Assembly: GCF_900107455.1 (NCBI RefSeq)
Contig: NZ_FNQB01000004.1
Span: 506,193-570,192, forward strand
DNA: 64,000 nt
Direction of reading: 5' to 3'
Origin: Asanoa ishikariensis
GTDB taxonomy: Bacteria > Actinomycetota > Actinomycetes > Mycobacteriales > Micromonosporaceae
Shown here: piece after piece, positions 38,571-47,408 of the stretch
Layout: every line of letters starts with the position of its first letter
Position numbering within the stretch: position 1 is the stretch's first letter
Position numbers and translations under genes: made by a program
The notes under the pieces: generated by a model
Databases searched by the model: none
What the model was told of the DNA's origin: nothing
Seen by the model: only the letters and a program-made list of their open reading frames with translations

Positions 38571-39656
38571 ATGGGTATGCCGGTGCTGTGGCTCTACGGG
38601 CCTCCTGGCGTCGGGAAGACCACGGTGGGCTGGGAGCTGTTCAACGAGCTCCCCGAGCCGGTCGGCTTCGTCGACATCGACCAGCTCGGGATGTGCTACG
38701 CGGCGGCCACGTCGCACGAGTGGGCGCCCGAGCCCGCGTCGGACCCGGGGCGGCACCTGATGAAGGCGCGCAACCTCGACGCGGTGGTGGCGAACTTCGT
38801 CGCGGCCGGGGCGCGGTGCGTCGTCGTGCCGGGCGTGGTCGACGCCGCGCGTGGTGCGCTGCCGCTGTCGAACGGCACGGTGGTCCCGTGCCGGCTGCGT
38901 GCCGAACCGGCCGAGCTGCGGCGGCGACTGGCCGCACGCCGGAGACCGATGGACCGGGTCGACGAGACACTGGCGTACGCCGCGGAACTTGATCGCCTGC
39001 CCGGACCCTGCGTCGACACCACCGGTCTCGATGTCGCCGAGGTCGTGCGCCTGGTGTGCGCGCACCTGCCGGCTCCGGAACCGGCCGCCGCTTCCTGGCC
39101 GCCACCCGTGGGCGGCCCGGGGGAGCTCCTGCTGCTGTGCGGGCCGACCGCGGTCGGCACCTCGACCGTCGGGTGGCGGATCTATCAGGAGCTGATGCGG
39201 GCCGGGGTGCGGACGGCGTTCGCGGACCTGCGGCAGATCGGGTTCGTCCGGCCGTCGTCCGATGGCAACCATGGCCTCAAGGCGGCCAACCTCGCCGCGA
39301 TGTGGCAGACCTACCGCGAGCGGGGCGCCCGCCGGATGGTCGTGGCCGGCCACGTCGAGGAGGTCGCGCCCTACCGGGCCGCGCTGCCCGAAGCGACCGT
39401 CACGGTGTGCCGGCTGCGCGCCTCACCGGACGAGCTCGCGTCGCGGATCATGGCGCGCGGCCGGGGCGAGGGAGCGACCTGGGGTCTGGCCGGTGACGAG
39501 CTGACCGGCAAACCCGCGGCGCTCCTGCGCGACGTGCCGGCCCGAGCGGCCGCCGAGGCCGCGGCCCTGGACCGGTCGGGCATCGGCGACCTGTGCGTCG
39601 ACACCGACCACCGCACGGTCGCGGACGTCGCCGAGGAGATCCGCGCGGGCTGGTGA
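38571..39656 (+). CDS. Tandem P-loop kinase-like protein
   Basis: The protein has 361 aa with two adenylate/shikimate-kinase-like halves. The first (1-165) has Walker A GPPGVGKTT and FVDIDQLGM; the second (about 183-361) has GPTAVGTST, in which the catalytic lysine is replaced by threonine. Both halves keep CRLRAEPAEL/CRLRASPDEL and a C-terminal DTTGLDVAEVV/DTDHRTVADVA motif. The second half probably binds but does not hydrolyse nucleotide. ATG 38571 is chosen over ATG-less upstream frame. It overlaps the prepilin peptidase gene as GTGA, so it may be tied to the pilus operon. Confidence 0.75.
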   Translation: MGMPVLWLYGPPGVGKTTVGWELFNELPEPVGFVDIDQLGMCYAAATSHEWAPEPASDPGRHLMKARNLDAVVANFVAAGARCVVVPGVVDAARGALPLSNGTVVPCRLRAEPAELRRRLAARRRPMDRVDETLAYAAELDRLPGPCVDTTGLDVAEVVRLVCAHLPAPEPAAASWPPPVGGPGELLLLCGPTAVGTSTVGWRIYQELMRAGVRTAFADLRQIGFVRPSSDGNHGLKAANLAAMWQTYRERGARRMVVAGHVEEVAPYRAALPEATVTVCRLRASPDELASRIMARGRGEGATWGLAGDELTGKPAALLRDVPARAAAEAAALDRSGIGDLCVDTDHRTVADVAEEIRAGW

Positions 39657-40438
39657 CCCTGGGTTTCGCGGTCGTCGATGACTACGATGCGCCCGTGTCG
39701 CTGCCGTTGGTGCTCGTCGCCGGGACGCTCGGTGCGTGCTGGGGCGCGGTGCTGCCCGGGTTGATCGCCCGGTTCGCGGTGGTCTGGCCAGAAGAACAGC
39801 CGCAGGCGCCGGCCTGGCGGCGGAGCTGTCCGCACTGCGGTGCCGACCGGCCGCGCTGGTGGCGGGCGGCGGGTCGGTGCCCGGCCTGCGGCCGCGCGCC
39901 GGTGCCGGGCCGCTGGCTGTTGGTGCCCGTGACGGCCCTGGTCTGCGCGGTGCCGGCCGCTGCCGTCGGGCCGACCGCCGTGCTGCCGGCCGTCCTGCTG
40001 CTCGGGGCGCTCGCGGTGCCGCTGGCCGCCGTCGACCTGTTGGTGCTGCGGCTGCCCGACCCGCTGGTCGGCCTGTTGTTCGGCGGCGGACTGGCCCTGC
40101 TCGGCCTGGCGGCGGTGCTCGACGGCGCCGGTCACGGCCTGTTGCGGGCGTTGGCCGCCGCCGCTGCCTGCGGGGCCGGCTACGGCCTGGTCGCCCTGGT
40201 CCTTCGTGGGCAGATCGGCTTCGGCGACGTCAAGCTGGGCGCCGCGCTCGGCCTCTACCTGGGGTGGTTCGGCTGGCCGGCGGTGGTCGCCGGGGTTGTG
40301 TTCGCGCCCGTGGTCAACCTGCCGCTGGTGATCGGTCTGCTGGTCAGCGGCCGGACCGATCGTCGCTCGGCGGCGCCGTTCGGCCCGGCGATGCTGGCGG
40401 CGGCGCTGTCAGTTGTCACGTTGGTCGCCCTCCGGTAG
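39653..40438 (+). CDS. Prepilin peptidase, A24 family (TadV-like)
   Basis: The protein has 261 aa with about seven hydrophobic segments. The two catalytic aspartates of A24 peptidases are present: one in AAVDLLVLRLPD, the other in GFGDVKLG. An N-terminal loop carries two CxxC pairs (CPHC, CPAC), as in type IV prepilin peptidases of the longer kind. It would cleave the Flp pilin and TadE-type pseudopilins encoded downstream. GTG 39653 overlaps the previous stop; GTG 39695 is an alternative start closer to the first membrane segment. Confidence 0.85.
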   Translation: MTLGFAVVDDYDAPVSLPLVLVAGTLGACWGAVLPGLIARFAVVWPEEQPQAPAWRRSCPHCGADRPRWWRAAGRCPACGRAPVPGRWLLVPVTALVCAVPAAAVGPTAVLPAVLLLGALAVPLAAVDLLVLRLPDPLVGLLFGGGLALLGLAAVLDGAGHGLLRALAAAAACGAGYGLVALVLRGQIGFGDVKLGAALGLYLGWFGWPAVVAGVVFAPVVNLPLVIGLLVSGRTDRRSAAPFGPAMLAAALSVVTLVALR

Positions 40439-40607
40439 CCGACCGGTCACACTTCCCCTCGTTCGATCGTGTCGTGGCCGTGTAGCCACCCTCAGCGATC
40501 ATCCAGTCCGGATATCGACCGGCGACTGAATGACAGTGATCTCTTCCCGAATGAGACTCATGTGCGTTCCCCACCCGTGTCCCCGACACTTCTTGGAGTC
40601 CTGTCTC

Positions 40608-40811
40608 ATGATCGAGAAGATCAAGCGGTTCGCCGAGCGCCGCAATCGTGATCGTGGCGCGAGCGCGACCGAGTACGCGTTGATCCTGGGTTTTATCGTC
40701 ACGGCGCTGATCGTGGTGCTCGCCGTCTTCGGCCCGTCCATCGCGCGGACGTTCGACAAGGCGTGCAAGGGCGTCGCACCCACCGACACGTGCCGCGTCG
40801 CGACCCCGTAG
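40608..40811 (+). CDS. Flp-family pilin
   Basis: The protein has 67 aa. After a charged leader, the sequence RGASATEYALILGFIVTALI shows the A24 cleavage region, the Glu5-Tyr pair of Flp pilins and a single hydrophobic helix. The tail has two cysteines (ACKG, DTCR). ATG 40608 has GGAG upstream. It is the major pilus subunit. The 169 bases before it, after the peptidase gene, hold no other gene and probably its own promoter, fitting the high expression a pilin needs. Confidence 0.9.
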   Translation: MIEKIKRFAERRNRDRGASATEYALILGFIVTALIVVLAVFGPSIARTFDKACKGVAPTDTCRVATP

Positions 40812-41245
40812 GCCCAGGTCAGGCCTCGGCCGGCCGCCCACGGGCGGGCACCGTCGGTTCCCTGACCGACCGCGGTGCGGCGGCCGTCGAGGCGGCCCTC
40901 GTCTTCCCGATTCTGTTGTTGCTGATATTCGGGATCGTCGACTTCGGACGGATGCTCAACGCCCAGATGAATGCCACGGAAGCCGCTCAACAGGGCGCCC
41001 GGATCGCCTCGTTCGGCGACCGGCCCCACGCCCGTATTCGCGAGATCGCCGGCGCCGATGCCCGCGTCGCGGCCGTCGTCTGCCCGATCTCCGGCGGCGG
41101 CGGCGGTGGAAGGACGGCGGAGGTGACCGTCACCTACCCGTTCACGTTCGTGACGCCGATGGGCGCGATCGCGAGCGTGCTCGGCGCCGACGGACCGGAC
41201 GGCACCATCGAGCTGACCGGCCGCGGAGTCATGCCGTGCTCGTGA
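40790..41245 (+). CDS. TadE-family pseudopilin
   Basis: From GTG 40790 the protein has 151 aa. The TadE signature DRGAAAVEAALVFPILLLLI with Glu in the mature helix is followed by IVDFGRMLNAQMNATEAAQQGARIA and a beta-rich exported domain. The start is uncertain: no ATG or GTG lies between the pilin stop and the motif, so translation must begin inside the pilin gene (GTG 40763 or 40790) or at a CTG. It is thought to prime or cap the pilus. Confidence 0.8.
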   Translation: MPRRDPVGPGQASAGRPRAGTVGSLTDRGAAAVEAALVFPILLLLIFGIVDFGRMLNAQMNATEAAQQGARIASFGDRPHARIREIAGADARVAAVVCPISGGGGGGRTAEVTVTYPFTFVTPMGAIASVLGADGPDGTIELTGRGVMPCS

Positions 41246-42261
41246 GACGCCCACGCGACCGGGGTGCCGTCGGCGCCATCGTCGCCGTGCTCTTCGGCAC
41301 CGGTGTCGCGTTGGGCATGTGCGCGCTGGTCATCGACATCGGACTGATCTACGTCGAGCGCAAGCAGCTACAGACCGGCGCCGACGCGGCCGCCGTCGAG
41401 GTGGCCCGGGTCTGCGCGACCAGCGCCGTCGCCTGCGGCGCACCGGGCACCGTCGCCACCGCGGCCGCGTACGCCCGGGAGAACGTGGCCGACGGCGAGG
41501 CGACCGCGTCGGTGTGCGGCCGCGGTGGCGGGCTGAGCGCGTGCCCGACACCGAGCGCCTGCGCCCGCCCCGCGCCCGAGACCGGCGTCTACGCCGAGGT
41601 GCGCACCAGCATCCTGCGGCCGGACGGCTCGACGCTGCTGCCGCCGGTGTTCGCGCAGGCGGTGGTCGACGACTACGACGGTGCGGCGGTCACCGCCTGC
41701 GCCCGCGTCACCTGGGGACCGCCGCGGGCGGCGCGGACCCTCGCGCTGACCGTCTCCGCCTGTGACTGGGCCGCGATGACCGGCCGTGGGCGCGCCTTTC
41801 CGACCGGGGAGCGGACCGTCCGTCTCTATCCGGAGACGGACCCGGCGGCCTGTGGCCGGGGCGGCGCCGGCAGTGCGGGCGCGGGCGGCTTCCGCTGGGT
41901 GGCCGGCGCCGACGCGACGTGCCGCACGCCCGTGTCGACCACCACGGCGTTCCGGGTCACCGAGCTGCCCGCCGGCTGCCGGGACGTCCTGGAGGCGTTG
42001 ACGCCCGGGCAGGCCGTGGCCGTGCCGATCTTCACCGCCGTCACCGACGCCGGTGACGGCGGGTTCGCGTACACCGTCCTGGGCGTCGCGGCCTTCGTGG
42101 TCACCGGCTGGCGGCTGCCCGGCTCGCGCTCGCCGCGGACGCCGGCCGGCTGCGGCGCGGGCGACTGCGTGTCCGGGTATTTCACGCGGGCGCAGGTGCC
42201 CGGCGGGGGAACGGTCGGCGGACCGAACCTCGGCGCACAGATCACCGCACTCATCGGTTGA
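41236..42261 (+). CDS. TadG-like pilus assembly protein
   Basis: The protein has 341 aa. An N-terminal membrane helix (DRGAVGAIVAVLFGTGVALG) with the TadG-like ERKQLQTGADAAAVEVARVC motif precedes a large exported domain with many cysteines (about ten), which suggests disulfide stabilisation outside the cell. GTG 41236 or 41242 are possible starts; the latter overlaps the TadE stop as GTGA. No von Willebrand domain is evident here; such a domain is instead fused to TadB downstream. Confidence 0.82.
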   Translation: MLVRRPRDRGAVGAIVAVLFGTGVALGMCALVIDIGLIYVERKQLQTGADAAAVEVARVCATSAVACGAPGTVATAAAYARENVADGEATASVCGRGGGLSACPTPSACARPAPETGVYAEVRTSILRPDGSTLLPPVFAQAVVDDYDGAAVTACARVTWGPPRAARTLALTVSACDWAAMTGRGRAFPTGERTVRLYPETDPAACGRGGAGSAGAGGFRWVAGADATCRTPVSTTTAFRVTELPAGCRDVLEALTPGQAVAVPIFTAVTDAGDGGFAYTVLGVAAFVVTGWRLPGSRSPRTPAGCGAGDCVSGYFTRAQVPGGGTVGGPNLGAQITALIG

Positions 42262-42280
42262 CCGAGGGGAAAGACCACTG

Positions 42281-43066
42281 ATGAACCGACGCATCATCGC
42301 GGTGCTCGCCGCCGTCGTCCTGGCCGCGGCCGGGGCCGGCGCCGTGCTGCTGTACGTCCGGTCGGCGGACTCCCGTGCCGTCGCCGGCAAACAGGCGCGC
42401 ACCGTGCTGATCGCCGAGAAACAGATCCCGGCCGGCACCAACGGCCGTGCGCTGCGGGCCGGTGGCTATCTGAGACAGACCCGGATGCCGATCGAGACGT
42501 TGCCCGAGGACACCCTGACCGCGGTCGAGCCGGACCTGGACGCGCTGGTCACCACGGCCACCGTCCAGCGTGGACAGCTCGTGCTGCGGACCATGTTCGG
42601 CACAGCGGTCGACCGCTCCGGAATGGCCATCCCCGACGGCAAGCTCGCGATCTCCGCCAAGGTCAAGTCGGCCGTGTTCGGCCCCGGCTCCGTACAGGCC
42701 GGCACCCGGGTCGCGATCTTCTACACGTACACGCCCCTGGAGGCAGACAAGATCGACGACGTGTCCGGCAGCGGGCTCGAGCGCGGCCGCACCACCAACA
42801 GCGTCACCCGCGTGCTGATGACCGACATCGAGGTGATCTCCGTCGGCGTCGCGGCGGAGGACGCCGTCGGTGACGCGCCGCTGCCGGCCACCGCCAGCAC
42901 CGGCGACGTCGCGATGACCTTCGCACTCGACCAGCGGCAGGCCGAGATCCTGGCGCACGCCACGGCCCTGGGCGGACTGCTCAACGTCGGCCTGCTCGGC
43001 GACTCCTCCGACGTCAGCCCCGACCGCGGGGTCGACAACGGGACCCTCTTCGGGAAGGCGGGATGA
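42281..43066 (+). CDS. RcpC/CpaB-type pilus assembly protein
   Basis: The protein has 261 aa with an N-terminal membrane anchor and an SAF-like region (ARTVLIAEKQIPAGTNGRAL), followed by GDVAMTFALDQRQAEILAHA, which is typical of CpaB/RcpC. In diderms it helps the secretin; in this monoderm lineage it probably lines the pilus path across the wall. ATG 42281 has GAGGGG upstream. Confidence 0.87.
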   Translation: MNRRIIAVLAAVVLAAAGAGAVLLYVRSADSRAVAGKQARTVLIAEKQIPAGTNGRALRAGGYLRQTRMPIETLPEDTLTAVEPDLDALVTTATVQRGQLVLRTMFGTAVDRSGMAIPDGKLAISAKVKSAVFGPGSVQAGTRVAIFYTYTPLEADKIDDVSGSGLERGRTTNSVTRVLMTDIEVISVGVAAEDAVGDAPLPATASTGDVAMTFALDQRQAEILAHATALGGLLNVGLLGDSSDVSPDRGVDNGTLFGKAG

Positions 43067-43067
43067 G

Positions 43068-44219
43068 ATGACCATCCTCTTCGAACCGAACCGGCAGTGG
43101 TCGGCGCACCTGGCGGCGTTGCTCGGCGCGAGCGTGCACACCGTCGGCGAGGTCGCCGACCTGCGACGCCTGCTGGTCGACGGGGCCACGGAGCCGCTGG
43201 TCGTCGTCGGCCCGGGCGCGCCCGCCTCGGTCGCGCTGGAGGTCGCCGCGCAGCAGCGGCTGGTGCGCCCGGCCCTCGGGGTGGTCCTGCTCCGGGAACG
43301 CCTGGACCTGGAGACGATGTCGCAGGCGCTGCGGGCCGGCGTGCGGGAGGCCGTCGACGCCCACGACTCCACCGCCGTGCGGACCGCGTGCACCCGGTCG
43401 CTCGAGGTGTCCCGGCAGTTGACCGGCGCTCCGGCGGCCACGCCGCAGGGGGAGGCGAAGATCGTCACCGTCTTCTCCGCCAAGGGCGGCTGCGGCAAGT
43501 CCACCCTGGCCACCAACCTCGCCGTGAGCCTGGCCGAGGGCGGGCGGCGGCGGGTCTGCCTGGTCGACCTCGACCTCGCGTTCGGCGACGTCGGGATCAT
43601 GCTCCAGCTCTCGCCCGACCGGGGCATCGCCGACGCCGTCGCCTCGCGGGAGCGGATCGACGCGGGATTGATCCGTGCCCTGCTGACGTCGTACGCGCCG
43701 GGGGTGGACGTGCTGCTCGCACCGGTCGGGCCGACCGAGGCCGAGCGGATCGACCGGGATCTCGTGGTCGCGGTGCTGGCGGCGGTCCGCACGATGGCCG
43801 ACTACGTGGTCATCGACACGCCGGCGCACTTCACCGAGGGTGTCCTGGCCGCGCTCGACGTCACCGACGTCCACGTCCTCGTCGCGACGCCCGACGTGCC
43901 GGCGCTGAAGAACCTGCGGATCGCGATGGACATGCTCGACCTGCTCGGGCTCGCCAAGGACAACCGGCTGATCGTGCTCAACCGCAGCGATGCCAAGGTG
44001 GGGCTCTCCGGCGCCGACATCGAACGCGTGCTCCAGGCCCGCACGACCGCACAGATCCCGTCCAGCCGGGACGTGCCGATCTCGATCAACCGCGGCACGC
44101 CGATCGTGGTCGAGAAACCCGGCCATCCGGTCAGCAAGGCGATCCGTGACCTGGCAGCCGGCCAGATCGCCCAGCGTGCGGGCGCCCGTGGCCGCCGGTG
44201 GCACCGGGCCGGCCGATGA
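43068..44219 (+). CDS. TadZ/CpaE-type ATPase
   Basis: The protein has 383 aa. Residues 1-125 form a receiver-like localisation domain. The MinD/ParA-type ATPase follows with deviant Walker A FSAKGGCGKST, the DLDLAFGDVGIML motif and VIDTPAHFTEGVLAALD. TadZ proteins place the pilus machine at a cell site. ATG 43068 lies one base after the previous stop. Confidence 0.92.
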   Translation: MTILFEPNRQWSAHLAALLGASVHTVGEVADLRRLLVDGATEPLVVVGPGAPASVALEVAAQQRLVRPALGVVLLRERLDLETMSQALRAGVREAVDAHDSTAVRTACTRSLEVSRQLTGAPAATPQGEAKIVTVFSAKGGCGKSTLATNLAVSLAEGGRRRVCLVDLDLAFGDVGIMLQLSPDRGIADAVASRERIDAGLIRALLTSYAPGVDVLLAPVGPTEAERIDRDLVVAVLAAVRTMADYVVIDTPAHFTEGVLAALDVTDVHVLVATPDVPALKNLRIAMDMLDLLGLAKDNRLIVLNRSDAKVGLSGADIERVLQARTTAQIPSSRDVPISINRGTPIVVEKPGHPVSKAIRDLAAGQIAQRAGARGRRWHRAGR

Positions 44220-45565
44220 GCCTGACGGATCGACTCTCCCAGCGGCACTACGCCGGTGGCGACAGCGGCGCGTGGCCGACCCGGGCGGGCGTGGGCTCGG
44301 CGGCTGCTCTGCGCGTGCGGGTGCACCGTGAGCTGCTGGCCATCCTCGGACCGCAGCTCTACGACCAGCGCACCGGCGACCAGGCGTTGGAGCAGAAGGT
44401 CCGGGAGACCATCAACGACGTGCTGGCCCGGGACGACTCGCCCTTGGCGGTCGCCGACCCGGCCCGGGTCGCCGCCGAGCTGATCGACGAGATCCTCGGC
44501 CACGGCCCCGTCGAACCGCTGCTGCGCGACCCGGACATCACCGAGATCATGGTGAACGGTCCGAACCGGATCTTCGTCGAGCGGTTCGGGCAGATCCATC
44601 AGGTCGACGCCACGTTCGTCGACGAGGACCACCTCCGCCGGGTCATCGACCGGATCGTCTGGCGGGTGGGCCGGCGGGTCGACGAGGCGAGCCCGATGGT
44701 CGACGCCCGCCTGCCCGACGGCAGCCGGGTCAACGTCGTGCTGCCGCCGATCGCCCTGGACGGCTCGATGCTGACCATCCGCAAGTTCGCCCGCGAGGCG
44801 TTCACGGTGGACGACCTGATCGGCTTCGGCACTGTCACCCAGGAGGTGGCCCAGCTTCTGTACGCCTGCGTGCGCGGCCGCCTGGACATCGTGATCAGCG
44901 GCGGCACGGGGTCCGGCAAGACGACGACCCTCAACGTGCTGTCCGGCTTCATCCCACCCAACGAGCGGATCGTCACCATCGAGGACGCCGCCGAGCTCCA
45001 GCTCCGCCAGGACCACGTGCTGCGCCTGGAGGCCCGCCCGCCCAACATCGAGGGCCGGGGCGAGATCACCATCCGGGACCTCGTGCGCAACTCGCTGCGG
45101 ATGCGGCCGGACCGGATCGTGATCGGCGAGGTTCGCGACGGCGCCGCGCTCGACCTGCTCCAGGCGATGAACACCGGCCACAACGGTTCGCTGACCACGG
45201 TGCACGCCAACGCGCCGCGGGACTCGATCGCCCGGCTCGAGACGATGGCCATGATGGCGGGCCTGGACCTGCCGGTGCGGGCGATCCGCGAGCAGCTCGC
45301 CTCCGCCGTCGACCTGATCCTGCACCAGGACCGTCTGCGGGACGGCTCGCGCCGGGTCACCCACGTCTCCGAGGTGATCGGCATGGAGGGCGAGGTCGTC
45401 ACGTTGCAGGACCTGTTCGTCTTCGACCACCGGGCCGGCCTCGACGAGCACGGCCGGCATCGCGGGACGCTGCGCTGGACCGGCCTGCGGCCCAAGTTCC
45501 TGGACACCCTCGCGGACAGCGGAATCCCGCTGCCGGCGGGGCTTTTCGAGAGCCCACCGTGGTGA
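44216..45565 (+). CDS. TadA/CpaF-type pilus assembly ATPase
   Basis: The protein has 449 aa, a type II/IV secretion ATPase with Walker A SGGTGSGKTTTLN, the Asp box TIEDAAELQL, Walker B RIVIGEVRDGAALD and the His box TTVHANAPRD. It powers pilin assembly. ATG 44216 overlaps the TadZ stop as ATGA. Confidence 0.95.
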   Translation: MSLTDRLSQRHYAGGDSGAWPTRAGVGSAAALRVRVHRELLAILGPQLYDQRTGDQALEQKVRETINDVLARDDSPLAVADPARVAAELIDEILGHGPVEPLLRDPDITEIMVNGPNRIFVERFGQIHQVDATFVDEDHLRRVIDRIVWRVGRRVDEASPMVDARLPDGSRVNVVLPPIALDGSMLTIRKFAREAFTVDDLIGFGTVTQEVAQLLYACVRGRLDIVISGGTGSGKTTTLNVLSGFIPPNERIVTIEDAAELQLRQDHVLRLEARPPNIEGRGEITIRDLVRNSLRMRPDRIVIGEVRDGAALDLLQAMNTGHNGSLTTVHANAPRDSIARLETMAMMAGLDLPVRAIREQLASAVDLILHQDRLRDGSRRVTHVSEVIGMEGEVVTLQDLFVFDHRAGLDEHGRHRGTLRWTGLRPKFLDTLADSGIPLPAGLFESPPW

Positions 45566-47406
45566 CCCGGCGGGTGCTGGCCGCGGTCGCCGCCGGGCTC
45601 GCGGTGAGCCTGCTGACCGGCCCTGCGGCATACGCGGACGGTGCCCTGGCCGTCTCGGTAGCCGACGTGCGCCCGGGACAGGTGCGGCTCGTGGCAGCGC
45701 TACCGGGCGGGCGGTCCCCGGCCGTCACGGTCTCCCGCGACGGCTACGCGCTGCCCGCCACCGTCCGGGCCGGCGTCGCGGCCGGTGCCGCGCCGGCCCG
45801 GACCCTGACCGTCGTGGTCGACGCCGGTCCGGAAACTCTGGGCGCCGCCCGATCCGCGGTGGCCGCGCTCGCCGGCAGCGTTCCGGACGACGTCGCGCTT
45901 GGGCTCGTCGCCGCGACCGACCCGGCCGTCGTGACGGTGTCGCCGACCCGGGACCGGGCCGCCTTCCGGGCCGGCCTCGACCGCCTGCGGGCCGAGGCCG
46001 GCCCCGGTCCGCTGACCGCGCTGCGCACCGCGGCGGCACTGGCACCCAAGGCCGGCGAGCGACGGCTGCTACTGGTCGACGCCGAGGCCGCGACCGGTGC
46101 GTCCGATCCCGGCGCCGCGAACGCCCTCACCCGGGCCGGCCAGCGCCTCGACGTGGTCACCCTCGGCGCGGCCGGCGCCGGCCTGCGCGAGCTCGCCGCC
46201 GCCACCGGTGGCGATGCCCGGTCCGCGACCGCCGGCACACTGGCCGCCACGCTCCGGTCGGCCGCCACGCTGCCGGCGCTGTTCACCATCACCGTGGCGG
46301 TGCCCGCCGAGCTCGCCGGTGCCGCGGCGTCGCTGCGGGTCAGCACCGGCACCGGCGCCGCCCGGCGCACCGCCGACGTCAAGGTCCGGTTCGGCCCGGC
46401 CCCCGCCCCCACGGACGTCGAAGCCGCAGCCGACGGCGGCCCTCGTCTGCTGATGCCCCGGCTGGGCACCGGCGTGCTCGGCGTCCTGGTCTTCGCCGTG
46501 CTGCTGGTGGCGCTGCTGCTCGTGGTCTTCGGCGCGGGCGGCACCCGCCGGCAGCGCCGCCTCGACCAGGTCCAACGCTTCCGCCTGGCCGGCCAGGGCG
46601 GCGGCGTGCCGGTCATGTCCGCCGCCGGCTTCGCCGGCACCGTGTCGAACCTGTCCGGCCGGGTGGGCCGGACGACCGGCCAGGCGCAGAAGCCCGACGA
46701 CGCCCGTCCGGTGCTGGGGCAGGGTTGGAAGCTCCGGCTGGCCGCCGTGGCCGTCGGCGTCGCCGTGCTCGGACCCCTGGCCGGTGCGCTGGGCATCGTG
46801 CTGGGCGGCCTGCTCGGCGCGCTGTTGACGGCGCTCTATCCCCGGATCCGCGAGCGCCGTCGCCGGCAGTCGTTCGCCGACCAGTTGCCCGACGCCCTCG
46901 CGCTGATCGTGAGCTCGCTGCGCTCGGGATTCTCGCTGACCCAGTCGCTGGACGCGGTCGTGCGCGACGCCCCACCCGGGCCGCTGGCGGTCGAGCTCGG
47001 CCGCGCGATGGCCGAGGTGCGGCTGGGCGCCGACCTGGCGGACTCGCTGGACCGGGCCGCCGAGCGGGCCGGCAACCAGGACCTGGCCTGGGCGGTCATC
47101 GCGATCCGGATCCAGCACGAGACCGGCGGCAACCTCGCGGAGACGCTGGAGACCACGGTGGACACGATCCGGGAGCGGGCCCGGCTGCGCCGGCACGTGC
47201 GGGCGTTGTCGGCCGAGGGGCGGCTCTCCGCGTACCTCCTGCTGGGTCTGCCCGTCGCGATCGGCGCCTGGATGTTCCTGGTCAGCCGGGACTACCTGAG
47301 CGTGCTCTGGACCACGACAGCGGGCCTGGTCATGCTCGTGGCGGCGGGTCTGCTGATGGTGCTGGGCGCGTTCTGGATGTCCCGCTGGCTGAAGGTCGAG
47401 GTCTGA
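45562..47406 (+). CDS. TadB platform protein with an N-terminal exported VWA-like domain
   Basis: The protein has about 614 aa. A signal peptide (…LLTGPAAYAD, residues 1-27) is followed by a domain of about 250 residues that resembles a von Willebrand A fold (TLTVVVDAGPETLGAARSAV, LLLVDAEAATGAS, RLDVVTLGAAGAGLRELA). Then come a membrane segment near 305-330 and a normal TadB/T2SSF domain (SFADQLPDALALIVSSLRSG, ETGGNLAETLETT). Typical TadB has only about 300 residues. The fusion puts a possible adhesion or sensing module outside the cell. GTG 45562 overlaps the ATPase stop; GTG 45559 is possible. Confidence 0.88.
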   Translation: MTRRVLAAVAAGLAVSLLTGPAAYADGALAVSVADVRPGQVRLVAALPGGRSPAVTVSRDGYALPATVRAGVAAGAAPARTLTVVVDAGPETLGAARSAVAALAGSVPDDVALGLVAATDPAVVTVSPTRDRAAFRAGLDRLRAEAGPGPLTALRTAAALAPKAGERRLLLVDAEAATGASDPGAANALTRAGQRLDVVTLGAAGAGLRELAAATGGDARSATAGTLAATLRSAATLPALFTITVAVPAELAGAAASLRVSTGTGAARRTADVKVRFGPAPAPTDVEAAADGGPRLLMPRLGTGVLGVLVFAVLLVALLLVVFGAGGTRRQRRLDQVQRFRLAGQGGGVPVMSAAGFAGTVSNLSGRVGRTTGQAQKPDDARPVLGQGWKLRLAAVAVGVAVLGPLAGALGIVLGGLLGALLTALYPRIRERRRRQSFADQLPDALALIVSSLRSGFSLTQSLDAVVRDAPPGPLAVELGRAMAEVRLGADLADSLDRAAERAGNQDLAWAVIAIRIQHETGGNLAETLETTVDTIRERARLRRHVRALSAEGRLSAYLLLGLPVAIGAWMFLVSRDYLSVLWTTTAGLVMLVAAGLLMVLGAFWMSRWLKVEV

Positions 47407-47408
47407 GG

